64,000 bases of DNA. Source: Rhynchopus euleeides. Lineage: Eukaryota > Euglenozoa > Diplonemea > Diplonemida > Diplonemidae. The notes under the pieces are model-generated. The model ran no database searches. It worked only from the letters and a program-made list of their open reading frames with translations, and had not been told where the DNA came from. The stretch lies in assembly GCA_963210315.1 (NCBI GenBank), contig OY723267.1, forward strand, positions 2,159,646 through 2,223,645, read 5' to 3'. Shown here piece by piece: positions 20,311-31,863 of this stretch. Numbering within the stretch: position 1 is the first letter of the stretch; each line of letters begins with the position of its first letter. The translations under genes and the position numbers were made by a program.

Positions 20311-23300
20311 CCCCCCCCCCCCCCAGTATTCGATCTGTCCCAGGCTTGCGCAGCATGAGTGATGCGCACAGTGCAGCCCCGTGCAAAAGGCGCCCTCGAG
20401 TGGGACGCCAATGGGTGTGTGCTTCGTCCACTCTGTTGCAAGCTGTCTGTGATTTGTCTTTTTTCGGTTTCTCCCAATACAGTCTATAGAGATTCCACCC
20501 GCCCCATAGTTTCAGGATCCAGATGCGTTCTGACTGAGGGCTCGGTACGGACTTTAGGTCGTCCCGGGTGCCCTTCGTTGGAGCCATGTCTACGTTGTTT
20601 TTGTCGGAAACAGAACGAACATCAATCTGGGGAAAGTCCTCGCTCCGCGGTACCGACGGGCGTATTTTGGTGCATTTTTCACCCGATTTTTTTGTGAAGG
20701 AAAACGCCACCACGTGTGACCAGAAGAACACGGAACAGCGGCCCCTCTCACCAGGGAGGGGCTGCCCTACGAGCAGGGCCAAAATAATCGGCTTCAAAAT
20801 CGTTCAAATCATTCAAACGCCGAAAATTGCGGACAACTGCCGAATAGCGAAGGCCCCCTGGAGGAAATAACTAGTCAGCGATGAATGCCACATCACACAG
20901 CGGTGGGTGGGAGTGTTGAGAGAGAGATGTGCTGCTATCAGCCTGAAGGGATGGGGTGGCGCTCAACAATGTTTCCGTGGCAGTGTGTCAGTATTAGGTC
21001 TGTGGACAACATGTCCTGCCGGCAACGAGAGGGAAGCAGGCGAGCTCTCGTGATCCGAGCCGACACATCACGCATCTATCTCAATAAAGTATACGCAGCA
21101 AGGTTATCGCCACAGAACTCGCAAGCCGTTGTCGTGCACTGCGGGAACTTCAGTCCTGTGATGCCCAGACAAAACTGCGGCGTTCATCTTTGATATACAC
21201 CAACTTTCAAACATCCCCTGTTTTTTTTTCGCACATTGTGTGTGGCGCTGGCAAGTGGAGAGGGGTGACGCTCGTAGCCGATCAAAACGTGATGAGGACG
21301 CTCCACTAACCCCCCGTCACATATTCACCATGCGTTGAGAAATCGCATCGCACAAACTAAAAGCTGTTTGTCGCGGTGTGGGCCACGGGGCATGCCCATT
21401 GTGTCGGCGTACACAAATAGACTGCATCTTGCAGCCTTCTCCCTTCGCGAGTTGGGCCTGCGCTGCTCCACCACGAGGTGGCCCATCTTACTTTATCAAG
21501 GCCGCTTTCCGCAGAGAAAAGACTATTGTCCTGTGTTCGGTACTTCTGGATGCACTATTCGGTTCGTACAAACAACACCTGCACCTCTCGAAGGAAGCCC
21601 CAACTTCCCCCCCACACACACAGGGCCTTGCGAATATCACTAAGCAAGAATCACACGCCCTGAGCAACGCCTCCCTATGGGCGCCGTCTCTTCAGGCACA
21701 CTCACCCTGCACTGGGGTCGTGAGGCCGGGCTGTGTGACGCAGGGAGGGGGGATTGGGAAGGTAGGGCAAAGAGGAATGATATGCGCAGGGTCAACTCGC
21801 TCAAAGTGGTTGACTCGCTACACTCGCCACCCACGGGGCTTCTGGTCTATTGGTGCATTGTTGCACCCAGTGAGGCCTCACCCCACTCCTTCCCCATCTC
21901 GTGTTGGTTATTGCCAGGCAGCAGCAGGCGCTGTGTGCCAGGGGTGCAGCAGGTCAGCCTGCCGGCCCCTGGTGCTCAGCGCCTCACAGACGGCTAACAG
22001 AAGACATCCATCGCCTGCGTTGGGATCCGTCCCGACAGCTCCGCATGGGATGGACACCAATGTGAACCGCTCCCTCCGCCCTCTCGTTTGCTGTCGAGTG
22101 TCGAGGGAGATAGCCGAACACATGAACACATCCCGGCTGAATTACCCCCCCTCCCCCCCGCCTCCGCCCTTCACCAAGAGAACAAACACAAAAAATCCCC
22201 ACCCCACAAACCCTGCCTCGGGTAGTGAGGAGTGTTCGGCTCTCTGTGCCTATACTCTTGTGCCACAGCAGCACTCTTCCGCCTGATGTGGCCGGTCCTG
22301 GTTTCCGGCCTGCAACACCGTTCAACTCTGCAGAATCACCGGGTCAAATCAGGTGGTACAACACAGGGTTGTGGTGCAGCGCAGCCGCACTCCGCCCCAT
22401 CACCCCTGCGGCACAGCACAGGTCGGGTACATCACTCGATCTCGGGCACGACCTGCATTATCAGTGGAGGACGTGTCTTCTTGTCTTCTCTACTCTGCAC
22501 AGTGGCTTTTTCATGCCGGGTATGCGTGATGCACAGCAAGATGTCAAACAGCTCGCGGGTCGCGTGCTGTCTGCCTTGTTGTGGAACACGCTGTCCGGCA
22601 TGGCAAGGTTCGCCGTCCCCTCCCCTCCCCACACCCCCTGCGGCAGCGCCAAGAGACCGCCAGTGAGTTTCGGCTCGCCAAGCTGTGCGTGTCTTGCGCC
22701 TGAGTGCCGTATCACCCTTTCCCCCACCCCCCCGCCGTCCCCACTATGTCGCCACCTTGCTGGCTCGTTCTGTTCATCTGGTTATATTTTGATAGTTGTC
22801 GTGGGGTGTGGGTTGGGGGGTGTGTGTGTGTGGGGTGTGACTTTCTGTGCCGTTTTTTTCGCTGGATCTCGGGTGCACACAAAAAAAGAAGTGGGGCCTG
22901 CCTTCCCACAATACAGTTTTTTTTTCAACGGTGGGTAGGTTCGTTCGCTGCCCTATCAGTTTTCCGACAAAGTTCGACGCGTTTCGCCTTATCGCTTGTG
23001 ATTGTAAACAATAGACTGTTGGCACGCGCGCAGTGCAACATGCATCAAAGGGAAAGATACAATGCAAAGTGCGCACACACAGCCAAGCTATTTTTTCTCA
23101 CAGGGGGTCTTCGCTGGTCGTTATTCTTCGTCAGTCCTCGTCTAGTTTCCACCTAATAATTCAACAGGAAACGCACTAAAAATGCACCGACGATCACCCC
23201 CATAATGAAGACCCCCACAGTTGTGCTGTCACTTCACAGTCCAGCAGGAGTGGGTGGGGTGGCGGTAGGTTGGTTTTGCACAGACAGTTATGCCCCCCCC

Positions 23301-24709
23301 CGCCCCCCCTCCTTGATACCCTCTTCTTTCCCTATCCTTATCTGTGTGTCGTCGTTCACTCCCCCCCTCCTCCCCACCAACCCAACACCCCCCCCCCCCC
23401 TCGTGTTCACCTTCCGCACGCTCACCCCGCAAACACCGACTCACTCCCTGAATGCCCCACTCCCAGGTCTTTGCGGGTGCATGCTGTTTCTACCTACAAC
23501 ATCCCCCCCCAAGCGGTGCGCCGTTGCATCCTCCCATCCCCCGCTGCACCGCACCCCACCAAGGGGTTGGGTTGCCAGGGAGGTTGGTGGATTTTGTTTA
23601 TGCAGGGTGCCTCGTTTTGTTGTTCTGAAAATTTTGGGAATGCGCGCTGTGTTATCCCGAATCAGGACCACGAGATGCCTGGACAGAGTGAGACAGAGAG
23701 AGGGGGTGGTGAGGCGGTGGGTGCAACGTCGAAGAACCGGGTCTTACACCCCCCCCCCCCCCCACGTGGAGGCTCTGGAGGGGCAGTGTGTCAGTGTAGG
23801 CATCACGGTTGTCAGGCTGAAGCCAGTTTGACGCAAAGCGGAACCATGCTGGGGGTCAGGACGACCGGTGATACATACGGTGCTTCGGAAGAACAGTGCA
23901 AAACCAACGGGAGAGGGGTCCGTTGTGCGGAAGGGGGAACTTCCGAAAAGGTGAGAATGGTGAGCTGAGCACCACAAATTTGATTTTGTAAAAAGTGGCA
24001 CAATTTGTGACGCATCAGTGTCACAGACCGAAGCACCCGAACATCATAAAGTGCCTTGGCAGTGGTGGGTGGTGGGTGAGAGGCAGAGACGAGTGAGACA
24101 GGGCGGGTGAACCATGCTCGCTGCGTTGCAGTTTGCAAGGCTGTGTGGCTTCCTGAAGCAGAAGAGGGGGCCTGCTCGGTGTGGGTGTGAGTTTGGGGGG
24201 GTGGGGGGTCATTTTGATGGCCTCCCCGTCACCCCAGGATTGGCACCGGGTGCGTTCCCTCCGAAGCTTCACGTGTGTTTGTGTGTTTTCAAGGAGGGGG
24301 GGGGGAAGGGGTGAAGGGGGGGGGGCGTGTGTGATTCTCACTGTGGTTGCTTCTTGCGGTGCTCAGTGCCTCCATCTTCTTCATACAACCCTCTTATCAG
24401 CAGGGCGGGCCTGCACAGGCACCCCTGCACAGGCAGGTGCGTGCCGCAGTGTGTGCCCTGCAGAGGGGACGAACGGGGGCTGTCGGTGTGAGGCAGTACG
24501 CAGGAGCTGTGCCTCGTGGTTGTCAAGCTTCAGAACTCGGAAGAGAAGGGAGGGCGTGGTGTTGCGGTTTTGCTCTTGAACCACCTTGCATGCGTGTTGC
24601 TTTGTCTTGACTGCTGCCTGTGTGTTTGTGTGTGCCTGATGCTTGCAGGTCACTGCCACCACCACCACCACCACCACATAGCACCAGCACCAGCAACACT
24701 ACCGACACG
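20311..24709. other. 4.4 kb gene-free region
   Basis: I see no supported gene. Several open frames exceed 200 codons (for example 21378-22286), but their composition is erratic, they show no domain, and they end at random. C runs occur at 20311-20324, 23391-23401 and 23750-23763, and G runs near 24298-24305. The last 60 bases are the leader of the next gene. Confidence 0.6.
24620..24648 (+). promoter_or_regulatory. Predicted acceptor AG before the UBC gene
   Basis: A TG/CT-rich stretch ending TGATGCTTGCAG at 24648, 61 bases before the ATG at 24710. The leader between contains a (CCA)n run. Confidence 0.45.
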
Positions 24710-26404
24710 ATGTCCGGCAAGACAGCAGCAGCAGGGGGAGGCATCGCCGCCAAGTGTGTGATGCGGCAGCTGAAGCAGCTCGCCAAGGCGCCGCTGCAGA
24801 ACTGCAGCGCAGGGCCGTGCGGGGACGACCTGTTCGAGATCCACTGCACCGTGGTGGGCCCGGAGGGGACGGCGTACGAGGGTGTGAAGCTGCACTTCGT
24901 GCTGGAGCTGAGCGAGTCGTACCCGGTGGAGGCGCCGAAGGCGTACTTCGTGACGGAGATCCAGTACCAGGGCGGGGCCAGCATGAAGGACGCGCAGGGG
25001 CGGACGCAGGTGTGCCTCAACCTGTTCGGGAACTTCGCGAACTACCACACGGAGTGGGCGACGGAGTCAGCGGGGTGGTCCAGCGGGTACTCGCTCGAGA
25101 CGGTGCTGGTGCAGATGCAGAGCGTGCTGCACGACACGTTCCTGTCGACGGATGCGGGTGCTGTGGAGCGGACGCGGCGTTCTGCGGCAGGCGGGCGGTG
25201 CCGGTGCGGGCACACGGACGCGTCGCCGTACCCGGAGCTGAGTGGAGGCGAGGGGTGTGACGGCGGCAGTGCTGCTGCTGCTGCCGCTGCTGCAGAGGCG
25301 CGGCGTGGGGAGCCCGTGTGCTACGCAACAGGGGCGGCGCTGGAGGAGGAGGGGACGGTGCTCGGGATCGGGCTGGTGGTGGAGCGCGGGCACATCACGT
25401 CGCCTGCAGAGGTGCTGAGCCAGGAGGCGTTCCAAGGCGGGGTGCGGCGCAGCAGCGACAACGGGACCGGGTTCGACCACTTCCTGCCGCTCTCCTTCAG
25501 CGGGCGCCACCACGCGCGTGCGAAGGCGGCGCTGCGGAGTGCGGTGGACGGGGTGGTCAAGGCCCTCGGGCGCGAGGACGTGTCGGCGCTCCCGATCGTG
25601 CCGCGGGTCGCCGTGGTGTGCGGGCTGGTGATGACGGCGCTCGTGGTGGAGGTGAACAAGCGTGCGGGCGGGGCGGCCAGCGACCACTTCATCGACACGT
25701 ACTACCGGATTCTGCACACGCTGCTGACGGTGGACGCGGAGGCGGGCGGCGCTGTGGGGCGGTACGTGCAGGAGAAGGTGGTGGGGCCGTTCGTGCGCGA
25801 CGCAGGGTGGCGCAGCAAGACCCACACCCCCAACCTCGGGCTGCTGATGGCGCTGCTGCCGCTGGGGCGGTGCGAGTGGGCGGACGTGGCGGGGCCGCTG
25901 GTCGAGGAGAGCAGCGCACGCAACGTCTTCTGGGTGGTCGAGGGCCCACGCGCGCAGCCGGGCCCGCACCGCGAGCTGGCCGACCCCGCGCACGGGACAG
26001 ACGCGGAGCGCTGTGCGAAGATGTTTGCCAGCACGCCGGTGTCGCGCAAGCTGATGTGCTTCCAGCGCGTCTTCCTGGACGCGGCGAAGGAGCTGGACCG
26101 GGTGGCGCTGGAGGCGACCTGGGGCTGTGTCGACGCCGCGACGAAGGAGCGCATCAAGCGGGCACACGCCGACGTGGCCCGCATGACGACGTGGGACGAG
26201 CACTACGACTACCTGGGCGTCAGCTTCCGCGGGAACGGGAAGGGCGACGCCTTCCACGCCCGCCGCCTGCGCGAAGCGCTTGCACGCAGCCAGGAGCTGG
26301 GGTACCACGGCCGCACCGGCAAGGGGAAGGGGAAGGGCAAGGGTGGTGCCGGGAAGGGGCGTGGTGGCAAGGGTGGGTACAACGGCAACAAGGGCGGCAG
26401 GTGA
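24710..26404 (+). CDS. Ubiquitin-conjugating (UBC/E2-fold) domain protein with extended C-terminus
   Basis: Single exon, 564 residues. The start is the first ATG after the acceptor (MSGKTAAAGGG). Residues about 10-145 form an E2 fold: MRQLKQLAKAP helix, FEIHCTVVGPEGTAYEGVKL, YPVEAPKAYFVTEIQY, then QVCLNLFGNF with Cys102 where the E2 catalytic cysteine sits, and SGYSLETVLVQMQSVL. The usual HPN triplet before the cysteine is absent (GGAS instead), so activity as an E2 is uncertain. A small CRCGH motif and an Ala run follow. A conserved-looking region comes next: EEEGTVLGIGLVV, FDHFLPLSFS and PIVPRVAVVCGLVMTALVV. I recall this combination from UBC-domain proteins of amoebae and algae whose function is unknown. 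The last 30 residues are a basic Gly/Lys/Arg tail, suited to nucleic-acid or acidic-protein contact (inference). Confidence 0.8.
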   Translation: MSGKTAAAGGGIAAKCVMRQLKQLAKAPLQNCSAGPCGDDLFEIHCTVVGPEGTAYEGVKLHFVLELSESYPVEAPKAYFVTEIQYQGGASMKDAQGRTQVCLNLFGNFANYHTEWATESAGWSSGYSLETVLVQMQSVLHDTFLSTDAGAVERTRRSAAGGRCRCGHTDASPYPELSGGEGCDGGSAAAAAAAAEARRGEPVCYATGAALEEEGTVLGIGLVVERGHITSPAEVLSQEAFQGGVRRSSDNGTGFDHFLPLSFSGRHHARAKAALRSAVDGVVKALGREDVSALPIVPRVAVVCGLVMTALVVEVNKRAGGAASDHFIDTYYRILHTLLTVDAEAGGAVGRYVQEKVVGPFVRDAGWRSKTHTPNLGLLMALLPLGRCEWADVAGPLVEESSARNVFWVVEGPRAQPGPHRELADPAHGTDAERCAKMFASTPVSRKLMCFQRVFLDAAKELDRVALEATWGCVDAATKERIKRAHADVARMTTWDEHYDYLGVSFRGNGKGDAFHARRLREALARSQELGYHGRTGKGKGKGKGGAGKGRGGKGGYNGNKGGR

Positions 26405-27274
26405 TGCTGGGCTGCACACTTGCAGCGGCACACAGACGGTGCAGATGCCGGCACCACCCCACCACCCTACCACCCGTTAGTGATCGTGGTGCAGCGTGTA
26501 GCGTGTGGGTTGGACTGCCACACGTGAGGCCACAGCCCCAAGGCCTGGCAATGCCAACACACACACACGTGACGGAAGTGCGGGGATAAAACACGACTTC
26601 GGGAATAAGTCCTGATCCTCCTGAGACTGCACTCTGTGCAGGTCTCAGCAGCTGTGTTGTTGGTTCGCTTGACATGTTTCTCGCCCTTGTCTTTTGTTGT
26701 GTTTCGTTGTCGACCTTGGGTGCTTCGCTCTGAGGGCAGCACATTGTGCCCCACCAGTGAGGTGCCACACCGACGCACTTCTGCAGAGCGGAGGCCCATT
26801 GTCGAGTAACCGTTATTCGGCTGTCAGCAGCCACCCATCGGTGTTGATGTTTCTCTTGACTTTATCCTTCACACCTCATACGTGCTGACCTGCCCGCACA
26901 GCCCGGCACTGCTAGCCACGCTAACCCAAATCCGCCGCCTTGCGCCACGCTGCGCGAGGTGCCGGTCCGATTTGCTGCGTGCTGTGCGGCAGACCACCTT
27001 CTTTGTACGATGCAGTTGTTCCCCTAAACACTGCGACACCTGCCTGCCACTGTGCCGACAAACCTCGGCCTGCTGTGCGAGCCCCCCTCCCCCTTGACCA
27101 CCGACAGCACTGCCTTTCCTCAGACCCCAACGACAAAACCAATCCTCCCCACACCACACCACGTCAGGCCCCTGTCGGCAGTGCCTACAGTTGCCAAGGT
27201 GGCGTGCCACTGCGAGGTGGTTGCGGGTGGGGCTGCCGTGCCCTGCCCTGTGTAGCGTTCCGCCAGCGCTGGAG
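26405..27274. other. Intergenic region with a possible unassigned exon
   Basis: Mostly 3' UTR and leader. A stretch at 26882-27097 encodes a Cys-spaced peptide (RCARCRSDLL then CSPKHCDTCLPLC) that could be a zinc-binding exon of the following IQ gene. No confident splice connects it and the case is weak. No other gene seen. Confidence 0.4.
27250..27266 (+). promoter_or_regulatory. Predicted acceptor AG before the IQ gene
   Basis: GTGTAGCGTTCCGCCAG ends at 27266, 8 bases before the ATG at 27275. Confidence 0.4.
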
Positions 27275-29264
27275 ATGTCTTGTGCTCAGGAAGCACTTGC
27301 TGGCGTCGAAGAGTCTGAATCCCAAGCGCGCAGCACACTCACTGCTGAACAGGAGGTGCAGGTATGCAGGCTTGCCTGTGACTTGTGGCTGCGACACCCG
27401 CCACCATCTGCAGCATGTCGACCTCATCCTCCTGTCTGTGCGCCCGTTTGCGGCAGTGGACATCCAGCGTGCATGGAGGGGGCACGTCTCCCGCACACGG
27501 GTGCGATGCATGTATGGCGCTTGCTCGTTTGCGAAACAGTAGTGCAGTCGTCTGTGATGTGTTGACACCTTTCAAGTGCTGTGTGCTTGTTTCTGCCTGC
27601 AGCCCCTTTCAGCCAGGGTGGCCCGAAGAACTGCCACGCAGGCCCAGGAGGTGTTCCGTCGTCACCTTGTCACCGCGGGCAACCACCACGCCATTCACAC
27701 CCACACCCACCCTCCACACAGACGCAACGCACGCCGGCCACGACGCCACTACCCGAAACCGCTGATTGAATGTGACGACGGCACCTTTGTGCCACACACA
27801 TGTGTCACATTCCTCCTCAGGCTGAGACACTCCATCATTCGGACGGCGCGCATACAGCATGTGTCCGCTGTGCGGTTGCAGGCATTCCTGCGTGGCAGCC
27901 TTGCACGGCTCTTCGTGCGGAGCATGCTGCTGCACCGCGCCAAGGTGGACAGCGCAGTCAAGATCCAGGCATGGTGCCGCCAGCTGCAGCGCCGCAGGCA
28001 GCCTGCACCTGAGGTGCGCGCCAACGCCCCTGTCATCCTGCAGCGGTGGTGGCGGCGCGCGGTGAAGCGGAAGCGATACCGCAAGCTGTTGGGCCACCTA
28101 GAGGAGGCAGGCAGGTACGCCACGCGCATCCAGGCTGTGTGGCGCGGGCACTTCTTCCGCAAGCGCGTGTGGGGTGGGCTGCTGCACCTGCTGCAGCGGC
28201 GGCGATTCCACGACGAGCAGAAGGAGATGCGGCGCCTGATGCACGCGCTGCTGCAGGAGCGCATGCGCCCCTACATCCCACCGCGGGGCGAGATGCTCAA
28301 CAAAGAGGACGGCCACCTCGTGCTTACGGCACGCGCCTTCGACCCCGAGGGCCAGGTGGACCAGAGCTGGTGGAACAACCGCCGCCTCGAGGCCCTCGCG
28401 TCCCCCACATCGTCTGCGTCAGACAGCAAGCCCCCTTCGCTGTCGGACCTCACACGCGTGGTGCACACAGAGTACGCCAAGGCGCTGCACAGGCCTGTGG
28501 AGATCCCGCCTGCCCAGCCGAGCATCTCCTTCCAAGGGTGGCACCTGCCTGTGCAGCAGTCGTTGCACGCAGCACACAAGGCTGCGGTGGAGGCGACGCG
28601 CACCCCGGCAGACTGCTTCAAGTCCTCCGAATGGAACAGCACGCTGCGTGGCTACGGCAAGAAGCCCAAGAGGCCTGTGCGGCACCGCCAGGCCCACACG
28701 CTGCCCTCCCTGCGACACACACCCCTGCAGCAGCAGCACGTCGAGGAGGACGACGCCGCGTCTGTGTCGTCGTCGCTTGTGGAGGGCTTCTTCGGGCCGC
28801 AGAAGCTGCAGCGGCGTGCGTTGCGCGTGCCTGTGGAGTACTCCCAGGGCACCGTGGCCCACTCGGTGCACCACACGGCAGAGAGCTCCTCACGCAGTGG
28901 GCGCAGCAGGAAGGGCGCGCCCCGCATTCCTGCGGCGGCGGCGCTAGCGAAGACGGCACCTGTGCCGACGCTGGCCACTGGGGGCTCCGAGGCGCTCCAC
29001 CTAGCGAACACCAGCCCCAGCACAGCGGCTGCGCGGTATCTGGAGCTGCATGCGACGCAGTGGGGTGCGCTGCTGCTGCACAAGAAGCCGCCTTCCCCCC
29101 TGGGCCCCCCTGTGTGCAGCATGGTGCTGGCGCAGCCCGAGCAGCAGGTGCGTGTGGCGAGGACGCCCCGTGTGCACCAGCGGCTGCACCACCTGCCTAC
29201 CCGTCATGTCCGTGACAGGGCGGCGTTGCTGGGTCCTGCGCCGGAGAAGCCTGCGTGGGTGTAG
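27275..29264 (+). CDS. IQ-motif (calmodulin-binding) protein
   Basis: Three exons: 27275-27361, 27414-27511 and 27617-29264, with 5' sites GTATGC and GTATGG and 3' sites CTGCAG and AGCCAG; about 610 residues. The second intron could instead run 27501-27602, which also stays in frame. IQ motifs are clear: VDIQRAWRGHVSRTR, VRLQAFLRGSLARLF, VKIQAWCRQLQRRR, VILQRWWRRAVKRKR and TRIQAVWRGHFFRKR, all in the first 240 residues. IQ motifs bind calmodulin or myosin-type light chains. The rest is Ser/Pro/Arg-rich, probably disordered, and matches no family I know. The composition suits a flagellar or cortical scaffold, but that is inference. The stop at 29262-29264 is only 277 bases before the IMP4 start. 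Confidence 0.8.
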
Positions 29265-29499
29265 GTGCGGCAATGCCCGAGCCGTGTGCCGTGTGCTGGT
29301 GGTTTGTTTGCTTCATCCGGTGAGCCCGTGGGATCAGGCCGCATTGCCATGCGGCCTAGTGGCCTAGTGACAAGGCAGCTCAAGACAGCAGGATGGCACC
29401 CCAGACCCCCGTGTTTTCTTGTGTTGTGGCAGCCGTCTTGCCCCAGTTGCACACACCATCCCCTGCAGGGCGAGTGTTGCAGCTGCGACTCTGTAGCTG

Positions 29500-29521
29500 T
29501 GACAGCCTGCTACACTCACAG
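29500..29521 (+). promoter_or_regulatory. Predicted acceptor AG before IMP4
   Basis: GACAGCCTGCTACACTCACAG ends at 29521, 20 bases before the ATG at 29542. Confidence 0.5.
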
Positions 29522-29541
29522 CCGAGCCAGGCGGGGTAACA

Positions 29542-30762
29542 ATGCTCCGTAAATATGCGCGCATGCGCAAAGAGTACCTCACAGCGAAGAGCGAAGATAA
29601 GAAGCGAGAATTTATCCACGAGCGGAAACAGCAGCTGAAGGAGGTATGGACGTGCCCTGCAGGATGGCTATAGTGTGCGTTGTGTGGCATCAAGACGGAT
29701 GCACTGGGTGCTCTACACACACCACAATTTGTGCAGGCGCCATCGTTGCTCCCTGCCCAGCCCCCTCCCTGTGCCTGCATGCATCACTGCACAACCTTCT
29801 ACAGGCGATAGACAACAAGCAGCCGATCCCGAAGCATTTGCGGACATTTGCGCGTGAAGACAAGGACCGCTTAGAACTCGACGACGATGAGACCGGTGCG
29901 CTGAAGTCACACATCGATGACGAGTACGCACAGGCAGGTGTGGAGGATCCGAAGGTGCTGATCACCACGGCACATGCGCCGAGCCAGAAGCTGACAACGT
30001 TCGCGAAGGAAATGCGTCTTGTGATCCCCAACTCGCAGCGCATGAACCGTGGTAGCTCTGGTGTGCCCGAGATCATCGAGCAGGCACGGTCGGCAAAGTT
30101 CTCCGACGTTGTGTTCGTGCACGAGCAGAGGGGCGAGCCCAACGAGCTGGTGGTGTGCCACCTCCCGCTGGGGCCCACCGTGCACTTCGGCATCCACGGC
30201 ACAGTCATGCGCCACGACATCGAGGGCTGCGGCCCGATGAGCCAGCAGCTCCCGCACCTCGTCTTCGAGAACTTCAGCACCAAGCTCGGGGAGCGGTTGA
30301 AGTCCACACTGCGCTTCCTCTTCCCCGTATGCCTGCGTGCCTATGTGCACTGCGTCTGTGCCCCGCTGCATGTGTGGGAGAGAGACCACCCACCACCCAC
30401 CACACGCACCACACCACCCCCCTCTTCTTTGCAGGTGCCGCGCAAAGACGGCCAGCGGGTCATCACCTTTGACAACCAGAATGACTACGTCTCCTTCCGC
30501 CAGCACACCTTCACGAAGAAGGGCAAAGACGTGGTCCTCACAGAGATCGGGCCCCGCTTCGAGCTGCGGCCCTACCTCATCAAGCTTGGTATGCCTGGTG
30601 CCTGTCCTGCATTTCCACCCCTGAGCTTGGTGATCTCATCCCATGCCGCGATGCTACTACCCACGCTCACACAACACAGGCACGGCAGACATGAAGGAGG
30701 CGGAGGTGGAGTGGCAGCTGGCTCCTTACACCAACACGGCAAAAAGAAGGCGTCTTCTGTAA
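29542..30762 (+). CDS. IMP4: U3 snoRNP protein IMP4 (Brix domain)
   Basis: Four exons: 29542-29643, 29805-30326, 30435-30588 and 30680-30762. All join in frame with GTATGG/GTATGC donors and give 286 residues, close to the usual size of about 290. The protein follows IMP4 from end to end: N-terminal basic helix MLRKYARMRKEYL, HIDDEYAQAGVEDPKVLITT, LVIPNSQRMNRG, VVCHLPLGPTVHFGIH, VMRHDIEG, the Brix core FDNQNDYVSFRQHTF and LTEIGPRFELRPYLIKLG, and VEWQLAPYTNTAKRRRLL at the end. IMP4 works with IMP3 and MPP10 in the nucleolar small-subunit processome, helping U3 snoRNA pair with pre-rRNA for 18S processing. Identification is secure. The first intron follows codon 34. Nothing is missing. Confidence 0.97.
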
Positions 30763-31863
30763 AACACCCCCATACGTGCCCGTGGCTGGGTGTGGTGGGT
30801 GGCGGGATTTCCCGTTATATGATCAAGCCCCATCCCCACCCCCCTGCAGACCAGAGAAGGAGAAATGGAGTGAGGGTGATGCTTCTTCTCCTTTCTCTGT
30901 GCATTTTTTTCGGTCATCCCCCCACCCCCACCCACAGCCCGCATGCTTTGAGCTGCATGGTATCATTTCGTATCGATGCTCGTTTCTTCGTCCCCCCCCC
31001 CCCCCCTTTCTAGCCCGGCGGTAGCGTCAGCCAGAACGAAAAAGGCCAGAAGATGCCGCCTCTATTCCACCCACCCCCCTTCCCCCCCTGACGTGAGGAA
31101 ACCACCGCAACAGCAAACGAGCAATAGGGGATCGGGGGGTGTGTGTGTGTGCACCCCTCCCGCTTTTCCCCCTTTCCCCCCCCTTCGCAGTGGAGATCGC
31201 ATCAGGAGCAGAGAGGTGCTCGGTGTGTGTGTGTGCTCCGCTGCTGCAAAAGAGAGTTCACACATGCAATGTGTGGTGGTGGTGGTGGTGGGTAGGGGGG
31301 AGGAGGTTTTCCAAAGTGCAGTCGCGCAGCGCCAATCATATCAGACACAGCGGCAGGGGCAAGCATGCCGTGCATAGTCATCAGCGGCGTTGCCCTGCTG
31401 CACCCGGCAAAAGGCAAGGGGCGGCGCTAGTTTGGTCCCGCATCCAGCCAGGTAGAAAGGTCTCGTGCGGCCCATCTCCCCCCAGCTTATCTCTTCTCTA
31501 TTCAGCCAGATTGATTATTCAGACGTGGTGGCGGGCTTCCCCTGTTGTGGTTGTGGAAAAATCAAGAAAAAAAATGCCAAAAAACTAAGTTGCCGCCGGG
31601 ATTTCCAACGATTTTGAGAGACTGCCCCCCCCCACAACACCCGACACCACACACAGGACCAACACATTTACACATCCTCTCTGAAGCACATCCACCCCAC
31701 CCACCCCCTCCTTCCCCCCCCCCCCCCAAAAAAAAACCCCCCTGCCATCTGCTGAACTGCCCTGTCCCTGGGCAAGGCGACCCCCGCCACTCGACGTTGC
31801 ACTGCAGCTCCAGCCAGAAGCAAACGGTTCGTGCGGTACCTCTCTCTCTCCCCTGCCGCTGCG
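30763..31863. other. Intergenic region, no gene seen
   Basis: 3' UTR of IMP4 and leader of the next gene, with C runs at 30998-31008 and 31716-31728 and TG repeats near 31141 and 31225. A short dispersed repeat related to one near 41055 lies at 31189-31226. Confidence 0.65.
31785..31807 (+). promoter_or_regulatory. Predicted acceptor AG
   Basis: CACTCGACGTTGCACTGCAG ends at 31807, with a further CCAG at 31816, before the ATG at 31864. Confidence 0.4.

Noticed and set aside
21378..22286. 302-codon frame in the large gene-free region
   Set aside because: Low-complexity, no domain, no acceptor before it, and erratic composition.
25067..26473. 468-codon minus-strand frame
   Set aside because: Antisense to the UBC-domain gene in GC-rich DNA, with typical shadow composition (His/Arg/Pro).
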